Shown one piece after another: positions 1-6,591 of a stretch of 13,277 nt of DNA. The stretch is from NCBI GenBank assembly GCA_036258135.1, contig DATAEG010000105.1, positions 1 to 13,277 of the forward strand, given 5' to 3'. A model generated the notes under the pieces. The model searched no databases. It was not told where the DNA came from and saw only the letters and a list, made by a program, of their open reading frames with translations. The stretch's first letter is position 1, and the number at the start of each line of letters is the position of its first letter. Origin of the DNA: DATAEG01 sp036258135. GTDB taxonomy: Bacteria; Actinomycetota; Actinomycetes; Mycobacteriales; Jatrophihabitantaceae. Made by a program: the position numbers and the translations under genes.

Positions 1-593
1 GGGATCTTCGCGCCGATGGCCTGGAACTTGGCCGGGTTCTCCAGGAACTCCTTGATTTCCTGAAGCTCCTCGATGGCCTCGTCAACGCCCGCCACGTCGG
101 CGAACGTCGTCTTGGGCATGTCCTTGTTGACCAGCTTGGCCTTGCTGCGGCCGAAGCTCATGACGCGGTTCCCGCCGCCCTGCATCTGGCTGAGGATGAA
201 GAACAGGATCCCGAACAGGAGCAGGAAGGGCAGCATCGAGAACAGCAGGGATAGCCAGGGGTTGTCCTTGCTGACCTTGGTGGTGAAGGTGTTGCTGCCG
301 CTGACGTGCGACTTGATCTCGCCGAAGATCTGCTGGGTGGCGTCGGCCGGGTAGGAAGTCTTGACCTTGGTGTGGCCGTCGACCGCGTTCTTCAGGTCCA
401 GCTCGAGGACCTGCTCCTTGTCGTGGATGACGGCCTTGGTGACGTTGCCGGAGTCGACCTGAGACAACGCCTTGGAGGTGTCGATCGAGTGGTAGCTGTC
501 ACCCGTGGAGACCAGGCTGGGCAGGACGAAGAGGCCGATGAGGATGAGCAGTCCCCACAGCCACCACGACCGAACGACTCGCTTGCGATCCAT
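1..593 (-). CDS. ftsH: ATP-dependent zinc metalloprotease FtsH (N-terminal part, runs off left edge)
   Basis: The first 197 residues of FtsH are present, read leftwards from the ATG at 591-593. FtsH is a membrane-anchored AAA+ hexamer that extracts and degrades membrane and misfolded proteins. Visible here are a first membrane helix (about residues 11-28, rich in W, L and I), an extracytoplasmic domain (about 30-110) containing the family-typical SYHSIDTSKAL and QVDSGNVTKAVI stretches, and a second helix (about 113-136, ending FFILSQMQGGGNR). The cytoplasmic start of the AAA module follows, with TTFADVAGVDEAIEELQEI (about 162-180) and KEFLENPAKFQAIG. Walker A, Walker B and the HExxH protease site lie beyond the window, so catalytic integrity cannot be judged. 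No Shine-Dalgarno sequence precedes the ATG, but MDRKR then a hydrophobic helix is the usual FtsH start. It is last in the dacB-to-ftsH block and has its own promoter upstream. Identity is very secure. Confidence 0.96.
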   Translation of the reverse strand, partial: MDRKRVVRSWWLWGLLILIGLFVLPSLVSTGDSYHSIDTSKALSQVDSGNVTKAVIHDKEQVLELDLKNAVDGHTKVKTSYPADATQQIFGEIKSHVSGSNTFTTKVSKDNPWLSLLFSMLPFLLLFGILFFILSQMQGGGNRVMSFGRSKAKLVNKDMPKTTFADVAGVDEAIEELQEIKEFLENPAKFQAIGAKI

Positions 594-729
594 AGTTTGT
601 GGGCGGGCCCGTCGGCGCCCCACCTGCCTCCTGCTCAGCGCTGATACCGGCCAGCAATCCCCTGGCAAAGACGGTACACGGCACGGCTGCCGCGGGCCCC
701 CCACGCTCAGGCGGTACGTGAGCGAAACC

Positions 730-759
730 TGTATAGAGAAACGCGGCTATCGCGCTCAA
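730..759 (-). promoter_or_regulatory. Predicted sigma-A-type promoter of ftsH
   Basis: On the minus strand, TTGAGC (754-759) and TATACA (730-735) are separated by 18 bp, close to the TTGACA/TATAAT consensus and unusual in so GC-rich a region. Transcription would start near 723, giving ftsH a 5' untranslated leader of about 130 nt. The 594-816 gap between ftsH and the upstream gene contains no gene I can support. This promoter is the only clear signal in it. It would let ftsH be expressed independently of hpt and the rest of the upstream block. Confidence 0.55.
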
Positions 760-816
760 CGTTCCCTGCCGCCAGGCCCCCTCAGCCCTGTTCGCCGCAG
801 GCCGAAAAGCCGCCCT

Positions 817-1566
817 TTACTTCTGCGCTGGCACCGCCACCGGGAGCTGGGACGCCGCCTCGGCCATCGCGGCGTACGCCGTCCGAGCCAGCGCGCCGCC
901 GGTCGAGACGCGCCGCACCCCGGCCGCGGCCAGCTCCTCGAGGCTCGGGCCGTTCGGCAGCCGCAACACGTTGACCGGACCGCCCACCTCGGTGACGATG
1001 CGGTGGATGTCGTCGAGATCGACGAGTCCCGGCGCGTAGACAACGTCTGCTCCCGCGGCCCGGTAGGCCGTCAGCCGCTCGATGGTGTCGGCCAGGTCGG
1101 ATCGGCCGTATAGGTGGTTCTCGGCGCGGGCGGTTAGGACGAGCCCGGTCCGTTTGGCCGCGGTGGCCGCGGCCGCCACTCGTTCGGTCGCCTTGGGCAA
1201 TTCGTCGATCGAGCCGGTGGCCGGGTCGTAGTCCTCGATGGAGATGCCCGCGGCGCCCGCGGCGGCGACCAGTTCGACGGTGTGTTCCACGCCGGCCAGG
1301 TCGTCGGCGTAGCAGCGCTCTGCGTCGACGTTCAGTGGCACGGTCAGCACGCCGGTGAGCGCGGCCACGTGTACCAGCAGCTCGCCGCGGGTGACCTGCT
1401 GGTCCTCCTTGCCGAGCGACCAGGCCAGCCCCGAGCTCGTCGTGGCCAGGGCGTGGAACCCCAGCTCGGCCAGCCGCCGCGCCGAGCCCACGTCCCACGG
1501 GTTGGGCATGACGAACAAGTCGCGCCGATGCAGTTGGTGGAAACGGGCGCGCAGATCGGGCGGCAC
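817..1566 (-). CDS. Isocitrate lyase/PEP mutase superfamily protein (COG2513-like C-C lyase)
   Basis: A 249-aa alpha/beta-barrel enzyme of the isocitrate lyase/phosphoenolpyruvate mutase superfamily. Members cleave or form C-C or C-P bonds next to a carboxylate using Mg2+; relatives include methylisocitrate lyase, oxaloacetate decarboxylase and PEP mutase. Family features are MPNPWDVGSARRLAELGF (20-37), ATTSSGLAWSLG (41-52), the metal-binding strand PLNVDAE (77-83), GISIEDYD (107-114) and a C-terminal RVSTGGALARTAY (219-231). The KKCGH loop of true isocitrate lyases is absent, so it belongs to the short branch whose substrate cannot be read from sequence. The GTG start lies 2 nt after the hpt stop, so translation is probably coupled to hpt. 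In many relatives hpt is followed directly by ftsH, which makes this gene look like an insertion into a conserved block. Family is confident; reaction is unknown. Confidence 0.9.
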   Translation of the reverse strand: MPPDLRARFHQLHRRDLFVMPNPWDVGSARRLAELGFHALATTSSGLAWSLGKEDQQVTRGELLVHVAALTGVLTVPLNVDAERCYADDLAGVEHTVELVAAAGAAGISIEDYDPATGSIDELPKATERVAAAATAAKRTGLVLTARAENHLYGRSDLADTIERLTAYRAAGADVVYAPGLVDLDDIHRIVTEVGGPVNVLRLPNGPSLEELAAAGVRRVSTGGALARTAYAAMAEAASQLPVAVPAQK

Positions 1567-1568
1567 CC

Positions 1569-2117
1569 CTAGCCTCCGTACACGCTGGACTTGAGGATGC
1601 CGATGTAGGGCAAGCCCCGGTACTGCTCGGCGTAGTCCAGGCCATATCCGACGACGAACGCGTTCGGGATCTCGAACCCCACGTACTTCACGTCCAACTC
1701 GACCTTGGCGGCGTCGGACTTGCGCAGCAGAGAGACGATCTCCATCGAGGCCGGGGCGCGGGACTGTAGGTTCTTCAGCAACCAGGACAGGGTTAGCCCG
1801 GAGTCGATGATGTCCTCGACGACTAGGACATGCTCACCGGATATATCGCGGTCGAGGTCCTTGAGGATGCGCACCACCCCTGATGTCCGGTGCGAGGAGC
1901 CGTAGGAGCTGACCGCCATGAACTCCATCGTCGACGGACGTTGCAATGCACGGGCCAGGTCGGACATGAACATGGCCGCACCCTTGAGCACGCCGACCAG
2001 CAGGACCTCGCGGTCGGCGTAGTCGGCGTCGATCCGAGCGGCCAGCTCGGCGATCTTGTCCCGAATCTGGTCGGCGGTGATGATGATCGACTCGATGTCG
2101 GCGTCCAGCACGGGCAC
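1569..2117 (-). CDS. hpt: Hypoxanthine phosphoribosyltransferase
   Basis: This cytoplasmic purine-salvage enzyme converts hypoxanthine or guanine plus PRPP to IMP or GMP. With the GTG start at 2117 it is 182 aa. It shows VGVLKGAAMFMSDLARAL (41-58), EFMAVSSYGSS (65-75), SGVVRILKDLD (79-89), the PRPP-binding signature VLVVEDIIDSGLTL (97-110) and the substrate-pocket segment VGFEIPNAFVVGYGLDY (146-162). All active-site motifs are intact and the match to mycobacterial Hpt is close. I chose 2117 because AGGAG sits 5 nt upstream; an ATG at 2150 would add 11 non-conserved residues and has no visible ribosome binding site. It lies 54 bp downstream of tilS and directly before the lyase-family gene. 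The tilS-hpt pairing is widespread in bacteria. Confidence 0.95.
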   Translation of the reverse strand: MPVLDADIESIIITADQIRDKIAELAARIDADYADREVLLVGVLKGAAMFMSDLARALQRPSTMEFMAVSSYGSSHRTSGVVRILKDLDRDISGEHVLVVEDIIDSGLTLSWLLKNLQSRAPASMEIVSLLRKSDAAKVELDVKYVGFEIPNAFVVGYGLDYAEQYRGLPYIGILKSSVYGG

Positions 2118-2122
2118 GGAGG

Positions 2123-2127
2123 CTCCT
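2123..2127 (-). promoter_or_regulatory. Ribosome binding site that decides the hpt start
   Basis: The minus strand reads AGGAG, then 5 nt (CCTCC), then GTG at 2117-2115. It favours this GTG over the upstream ATG at 2150, which is preceded only by AGATAGCCCC. Confidence 0.6.
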
Positions 2128-2171
2128 GAGGGGGCGTTGGCTGATCTCATGGGGCTATCTGAGGGCTGATC

Positions 2172-3125
2172 TCAAAGCGCGCTGATGTGCAGCCTGCCAG
2201 ACGCCCGCTCGACGCGATAACCGCCAGGCAGGTCGACCGGCCCCTGCCCGTGCCAGTCGGTGAGGAGCCGGTCCAGCTCGGCGTAGTGCTCCGCCGTGAG
2301 CGGCCCCGTGCCGGCTGTCCCGGTCCACATCCGCAGCAGCCGCACCCGCACTGCCTTGGGCTCGGCCCGCGCTGTCTCGACCTCGAGGGGGTCGCCGAGA
2401 TCCGGCAATAGCCGCACGGCGAGCGCGTCGAGGGCGGCGTTGTCCTCGCCCAACTGCGCTGCGGTGCGCGCCAGCGCCGCCGCCACCCCGCCGCCGAGGA
2501 TGCTCTCGAGCAGCGGCAAGGCTTCGGCCCGAAGCCGGGCTCGGGTGTAGCTGGCGTCGACGTTGTGCGGGTCGTCCCAGAACGGCAGCCCAAGCGCTGT
2601 GCAGGCCGCCCGGGTCGTCCGACGGGTCACGTCCAGCAGCGGACGCACCCGGCGTCCGTCCCGCGGGCGCATCCCGGCGAGAGACCGGGCGCCGGAGCCG
2701 CGGCCCAGCCCGAGTAGGACGGTCTCGGCCTGGTCATCACGGGTATGGCCGAGCAGCAGCCAGCCCTGCGTCTCGGCGGCCACCGCGTCCAGGGCGCCGT
2801 AGCGGGCGATCCGCGCGGCGTTCTCCGGACCGCCGGCCGAGCCGACGTCTACAGGCACCACCAGCACCGGATCGAGACCGAGCTCGTAGCCGAGCTGGGC
2901 GGTCTGCCGGGCGCGTTGGGCCGAACCCGGCTGAAGCTGGTGGTCGACGGTCACCATCCCGGCCGACCGGCAGTCGCGAGCGGCGACGAACGCCACCGCG
3001 GCCGCCAACGCCGTCGAGTCGGCGCCGCCGGAGCAGGCCAACACCAGCGGTCCGTCAGGCAATGCGGCGATCGCATCACGGACCGCTCGGCGTACTTCGG
3101 CGACCGCCGGATCCGGCCCCATCAC
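2172..3125 (-). CDS. tilS: tRNA(Ile)-lysidine synthase TilS
   Basis: TilS attaches lysine to C34 of the CAU-anticodon tRNA-Ile using ATP, which makes that tRNA read AUA; it is normally essential. The 317-aa product has the N-type ATP-pyrophosphatase P-loop CSGGADSTAL (31-40), TVDHQLQPGS (61-70), ENAARIARYGAL (103-114) and GHTRDDQAET (128-137), all diagnostic of TilS. The later PLLDVTR (164-170) and WDDPHNVD segments also fit. It is shorter than the E. coli enzyme and lacks its long C-terminal domains, which is normal for the actinobacterial form. The start is GTG at 3125 followed at once by ATG at 3122; either could be used, and neither has a strong ribosome binding site. It lies 16 nt after the metalloprotease stop, so the two are probably cotranscribed. 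Confidence 0.94.
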   Translation of the reverse strand: MMGPDPAVAEVRRAVRDAIAALPDGPLVLACSGGADSTALAAAVAFVAARDCRSAGMVTVDHQLQPGSAQRARQTAQLGYELGLDPVLVVPVDVGSAGGPENAARIARYGALDAVAAETQGWLLLGHTRDDQAETVLLGLGRGSGARSLAGMRPRDGRRVRPLLDVTRRTTRAACTALGLPFWDDPHNVDASYTRARLRAEALPLLESILGGGVAAALARTAAQLGEDNAALDALAVRLLPDLGDPLEVETARAEPKAVRVRLLRMWTGTAGTGPLTAEHYAELDRLLTDWHGQGPVDLPGGYRVERASGRLHISAL

Positions 3126-3141
3126 CGCACCGTTCGTCGAC

Positions 3142-4197
3142 TCAGCCGTGGACGCGGGCGATCCACTTGTCCGGCTCGGAGATCTCGGCCTTGGCGGGCA
3201 GCGTCTCCGGCGAGGTCCAAATCGCGTTGAAGCCGTCCAGCCCGATCTTGTCCACGACCTGACGGACGAACGCGGATCCCTCGATGTACTGGCGGGTCTT
3301 GGCGTCCAGCCCGAGCAACCGGCGCACCAGCCGGTCCAACGGATTGCCGCCCTTCTGCCGGCGCACCGCGAAACGCGCCTCGATCTCCGGCTGACTCGGG
3401 ATCACGGCCGGCGAGACCGCGTTCATCACGTACTCCGCATGCCCCTCGACCAGGCTCATGAACCCGGTCAGCCGGTCGATCACCTCGCGCTGCTCGGGCG
3501 TGGCCAGGGCTCCCGCGATGCCCGTGCCGTCACCCTCGCCGCGGATCACCTTCATCAGCTCGGACATGGCCTTGCCGAGCCGCTCCTTGATCGCGGCCGG
3601 ATCGAGGTCCAATCCCGCCGTGAGGGCGTCCACCTCGTCGTGCATGTGTGTGCGCATCCAGGGCACCGCGGTGAACTGGACCCGGTGCGTGACCTCGTGC
3701 AAACACACCCACAACCTGAAGTCGCTGGGCTTGACGTTGAGCTTGCGCTCCACGTCGACCACGTTCGGCGCTACCAGCAGCAGTTGGCCATTGGGCTGGT
3801 CGAAGAACTCGAACTGACCGAGCACCTTGCCGGACATGAAGCCGAGCAAGGCGCCCGCCTGCGCACCGGTGACCCGGCCCCCGATGACCTCGCCGAGGCG
3901 CCCCATGTTGGCGCTCTCGCTCAGCTTGTCCACGAGCGGCCGGGTGAGCTTGCTCATGCCGCGGGCGTTGACGTCGATCCAGCCGGGCCGGTCGACGACC
4001 CGGGTGATCGCGGTCAGCGGCGGTTCGTGCAGGCCGGTGATCTCGGCGACATGTCCGGCGGCCACCTCGGCGGCAGAATCGAGCTCAGCGACCACGGCGG
4101 CGGCCTCGTCCGGCTCGACGTGCGGCGGTGCGGGCGCCATCCGGCGCGCGGTCGACGCGGCCAGCTCCCAGTCGATCAGCGAGGTCACCTCAACCAC
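3142..4197 (-). CDS. Zinc-dependent metalloprotease of the DUF2342/COG5282 family
   Basis: A 351-aa predicted cytoplasmic metallopeptidase typical of actinobacteria, sometimes labelled coenzyme-F420-biosynthesis-associated because of its distribution. The zinc site is seen as HEVTH (167-171) within VCLHEVTHRVQF, with EGHAEY (251-256) about 80 residues later likely supplying the third ligand. PGWIDVNARGMSKLTRPLV (71-89), LGFMSGKVLGQFEFFD (118-133) and LLLVAPNVVDVERKL are family-typical. No signal peptide or membrane helix is seen. The gene sits between dacB and tilS exactly as Rv3626c does in the tuberculosis bacillus. Its substrate is not known to me. The GTG at 4197 is assumed; a GTG at 4188 would give MTSLIDWELA and is equally plausible, since neither has a convincing ribosome binding site. 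Family is confident, biological role is not. Confidence 0.9.
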   Translation of the reverse strand: MVEVTSLIDWELAASTARRMAPAPPHVEPDEAAAVVAELDSAAEVAAGHVAEITGLHEPPLTAITRVVDRPGWIDVNARGMSKLTRPLVDKLSESANMGRLGEVIGGRVTGAQAGALLGFMSGKVLGQFEFFDQPNGQLLLVAPNVVDVERKLNVKPSDFRLWVCLHEVTHRVQFTAVPWMRTHMHDEVDALTAGLDLDPAAIKERLGKAMSELMKVIRGEGDGTGIAGALATPEQREVIDRLTGFMSLVEGHAEYVMNAVSPAVIPSQPEIEARFAVRRQKGGNPLDRLVRRLLGLDAKTRQYIEGSAFVRQVVDKIGLDGFNAIWTSPETLPAKAEISEPDKWIARVHG

Positions 4198-4218
4198 GCT
4201 ACCGATCTGGCGAGAGCA

Positions 4219-5628
4219 CTAGGTGCACCCGCAGCGGGCCAGCGCCGCGGCCGCTGCGTCCAAGGACTTCTCGCCGGCGTCGATGTCGGGCACGCCGCGG
4301 ACCATGAACGCGAAGAGCAGCACCCGTCCCGACACGTCCCGGACGATCCCGGCCAGGGTGACCACGTTGGCGATCGTCCCCGTCTTCGCCCGTACCCGGC
4401 CGGCGCCGGACTTGGACCGGCCCACCTCGAAGCGGGTGGCGAGCGTGCCGTCCCACGCGGCCACAGGCATGGCGGCGACCACGTTGCCGAGCGCCGGGTA
4501 CTTGCCACTCACGACGGCATGGAGGAGCGCGCCCAGCGAACGGGGGGCGATCCGGTCCAGTTCGGAGAGCCCGGAGGCGTCCACGAGGTGCACACCGGAT
4601 GCGACGCCGATCTTGGCGACCTCTAACGTGACCGCGGCCGCGGCCTCGGTGAACGACGGCGGCTGCTGGACGCGGCGGGCCACTTCGCGGCCGAGGAGCT
4701 CGGCGATGACATTGTCGGAGTCCTTCAGCATTTGCTCGATGAGATCGAGCATGGTGGCGGAGGTGACTGCACCGAGTTTGCGGGCCGACGGCGCGGCACG
4801 CCCCATAGTTACCGGCACAGTCGGCACGCCCGCGAGCCGGGCGAAGGCGCGACCGGCCTCGAGATCCGGTACCGCGCTGCGCATGGCGCCGCCGGTGGCG
4901 GGCAGGCCGCCGTCGACCATGAGCGGCGTGATCGCCGAAGCGTAGGTGGACGGCACGTCGTCGGGCTGCCAGCCGGGCGCCGTGCGGGGACCGATGAACC
5001 GCGAGTCGTCGACCACGATCGAGGTGATCGGCGTGCCGGCTAGAGCCTTGCGCGTCTGGGTCGCGAGGTCGTACATCCGCGCGGCGGAGCGGTACTCCGT
5101 GGGCTTGCCCGGCCGGGCGGCGCTGAGCGTGGGGTCGCCGCCCCCGACGAGCACGACCTGGCCGGGTGCGTCGCCCGCCTCGGCCACGGTGGTGAACCGC
5201 TCGTCCGGACGCGACACGGAAAGCAGCGCCACTGCGGTGGTCAGCTTGGCGGTGGAGGCGGGCGCAAAGCCGCGGCCGCCAAGCCGGTTGTCGAGAACGG
5301 CGCCGGACGGTCCGTCGGCGACATACGCGCCGACCAGCGACCCCAACGCGGGCACGCGCAGGTACGGCGCTAGCAGCGCGGTCACCTCCGCGGCATTGGC
5401 CGGCGGGCCGGCGTCCGGCGTCCCGGTCGAAGGTTCGGCGGCAGCGGCGGACACTGCGCTCGGTGTGGTCGGCGGATGCGAGGGCGCGGGCGTGCTGGCC
5501 ACCCCCTCCTCGGCGAGGTTGCGCACCGCACGCCCGCCGAAGAAGCCGAGTACGCAGACGGCCACGGCGACCAGCGCGACCACCATCGTCCAGCGCGCGG
5601 AGCGAACGGGGGCCGACACCCGACACAC
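4219..5628 (-). CDS. dacB: D-alanyl-D-alanine carboxypeptidase/endopeptidase (PBP4 type, peptidase S13)
   Basis: This low-molecular-mass penicillin-binding protein trims or cuts peptidoglycan cross-links outside the cell membrane. Of 469 aa, residues 14-31 form a single N-terminal membrane helix, acting as signal or anchor. An Ala/Pro/Ser/Thr-rich linker (about 42-78) precedes the catalytic domain. The three active-site motifs are intact: SxxK as STAK (125-128), SxN as SDN (304-306) and KTG (415-417). LVGGGDPTL (160-168) and VDASGLSELDRI (349-360) are also S13-typical. It is divergent from ppa and 21 bp upstream of the metalloprotease gene, the order found in mycobacteria. The start is uncertain: GTG at 5628 gives MCRVSAPV, while GTG at 5619 gives MSAPVRSARW and lies 7 nt after a TAGTGT -10-like element, so a leaderless start there is possible. 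Confidence 0.93.
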   Translation of the reverse strand: MCRVSAPVRSARWTMVVALVAVAVCVLGFFGGRAVRNLAEEGVASTPAPSHPPTTPSAVSAAAAEPSTGTPDAGPPANAAEVTALLAPYLRVPALGSLVGAYVADGPSGAVLDNRLGGRGFAPASTAKLTTAVALLSVSRPDERFTTVAEAGDAPGQVVLVGGGDPTLSAARPGKPTEYRSAARMYDLATQTRKALAGTPITSIVVDDSRFIGPRTAPGWQPDDVPSTYASAITPLMVDGGLPATGGAMRSAVPDLEAGRAFARLAGVPTVPVTMGRAAPSARKLGAVTSATMLDLIEQMLKDSDNVIAELLGREVARRVQQPPSFTEAAAAVTLEVAKIGVASGVHLVDASGLSELDRIAPRSLGALLHAVVSGKYPALGNVVAAMPVAAWDGTLATRFEVGRSKSGAGRVRAKTGTIANVVTLAGIVRDVSGRVLLFAFMVRGVPDIDAGEKSLDAAAAALARCGCT

Positions 5629-5636
5629 ACTAGGCT
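5627..5636. promoter_or_regulatory. Overlapping divergent -10-like elements between dacB and ppa
   Basis: The 49-bp gap contains TAGGCT on the plus strand (5631-5636), placed to start a roughly 35-nt ppa leader. On the minus strand TAGTGT (5627-5632) ends 7 nt before the alternative dacB GTG at 5619. Both fit the actinobacterial TANNNT -10 pattern, but I see no good -35 for either. If both are used, the two promoters share bases and would compete. Confidence 0.3.
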
Positions 5637-5677
5637 TTCGTCCGAGCCGGGCTCACCCAGTAAGGGAGGCGGTCTGC

Positions 5678-6175
5678 ATGGAGTTCGACGTCCTGATCGA
5701 GATTCCCAGAGGCAGCCGCAACAAGTACGAAGTCGACCATCAGAGCGGCCGTATACGACTGGACCGGACGCTGTTCACGTCGACTCAGTACCCGGCCGAC
5801 TACGGCTACATCGACGGCACCCTCGGGCTGGACGGCGATCCCCTGGACGCGCTGGTCATCATCGAGGGCGATCCGCTGTTCCCCGGCGTCCTGGTCCGCT
5901 GCCGCGCCATCGGCATGTTCCGGATGACCGACGAGAAGGGGCCCGACGACAAGGTCCTCTGCGTGCCCAACACCGACCCGCGGCTCGAGCACCTGCGCGA
6001 CATCCATCACCTGCCGGAGTTCGACCGACTGGAGATCCAGCATTTCTTCGAGGTCTATAAAGACCTGGAGCCCGGCAAGAGCGTTGAGGGCGCCACCTGG
6101 GTGGGCCGCGCCGAGGCCGAGGCCGAACTCGAACGCGCCCGGCAGCGACTGGCCGAGTCCGAAGACATGCACTGA
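5678..6175 (+). CDS. ppa: Inorganic pyrophosphatase (family I)
   Basis: Soluble family I pyrophosphatase hydrolyses PPi to two phosphates with Mg2+, pulling biosynthetic reactions forward. The 165-aa product starts MEFDVLIEIPRGSRNKYEVD and carries YPADYGYIDGT (38-48), the signature DGDPLDALV (52-60), the metal/phosphate segment DEKGPDDKVLCVP (85-97) and HFFEVYKDLEPGK (122-134). Length and motifs match the bacterial hexameric enzyme closely. The ATG at 5678 is preceded by AAGGGAGG (5662-5670 region) at about 8 nt, a strong ribosome binding site. The frame stays open far upstream, but that extension is antisense to dacB and not coding. Highly secure. Confidence 0.97.
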   Translation: MEFDVLIEIPRGSRNKYEVDHQSGRIRLDRTLFTSTQYPADYGYIDGTLGLDGDPLDALVIIEGDPLFPGVLVRCRAIGMFRMTDEKGPDDKVLCVPNTDPRLEHLRDIHHLPEFDRLEIQHFFEVYKDLEPGKSVEGATWVGRAEAEAELERARQRLAESEDMH

Positions 6176-6242
6176 CCGGCTGTCGATTCGGCGCGGCCGC
6201 GTTCGTCAACCCTGCGTCAGAGTCATGAGCGGAAGGAACGCG

Positions 6243-6590
6243 ATGCCGAACTACATGATCTTGATCTACGGCGACGAGAAGGAATGGGAGGGCGCTAGCG
6301 AGGCTGACATCGCCGACATCTACCAGCGGCATGGCGAGTTCGCCAAGCAGGTCCCGGAGACCGGCGGCAAGATCCTCGCGGGCGACGCGTTGGAGCCAAC
6401 GAGCACGGCGACGTCGATCAGCGAGGGCGTGGTGACGGCCGGGCCGTTCGCGGAGACCGCTGAGCAGCTCGGCGGGTACTACTTGGTCGAGGCGCGCGAC
6501 CTGGACCACGCACTCGAGATCGGCAAGATGGTCCCGACCGGCAAGGGCGGCGGCACGATCGAGGTGCGCCCGATCGTGGTGTTCAGCTAA
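6243..6590 (+). CDS. YCII/DGPF-domain protein
   Basis: A 115-aa single-domain protein of the YCII-related superfamily (COG3795 type), a ferredoxin-like alpha/beta fold. Members are small cytoplasmic proteins, many without known function; actinobacterial ones are often found near ECF sigma factors, none of which is seen here. Typical elements are MPNYMILIYGDE at the N-terminus, ILAGDALEP (44-52) and TAGPFAETAEQLGGYYLVEA (65-84), with AGPF in place of the usual DGPF, and a C-terminal IEVRPIVVF. GGAAGGA (6231-6237) lies 5 nt before this ATG, which favours it over an in-frame ATG at 6225. It follows ppa by 67 bp and ends one base from the convergent sucrase-ferredoxin-like gene. Family confident, role unknown. 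Confidence 0.88.
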   Translation: MPNYMILIYGDEKEWEGASEADIADIYQRHGEFAKQVPETGGKILAGDALEPTSTATSISEGVVTAGPFAETAEQLGGYYLVEARDLDHALEIGKMVPTGKGGGTIEVRPIVVFS

Positions 6591-6591
6591 C

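Noticed and set aside
594..816. Small ORFs in the ftsH upstream region
   Set aside because: No conserved sequence, no ribosome binding site, and overlap with the predicted ftsH promoter.
782..1645. Minus-strand open frame of 287 codons over the lyase-family gene
   Set aside because: Arg/Gly-rich composition and overlap with the real hpt end; the 817-1566 frame carries the family motifs.
3148..4626. Plus-strand open frame of 492 codons
   Set aside because: It lies opposite the metalloprotease and dacB, is full of His, Arg, Gly and Asp without domain pattern, and is the usual shadow of a GC-rich gene.
4199..5626. Minus-strand open frame of 475 codons overlapping dacB
   Set aside because: An Arg/Gly-rich alternative frame; dacB in the other frame has all S13 motifs.
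4946..5677. In-frame upstream extension of ppa (to 409 aa)
   Set aside because: Antisense to dacB, Ser/Ala/Arg-rich, and the true start has a strong ribosome binding site.
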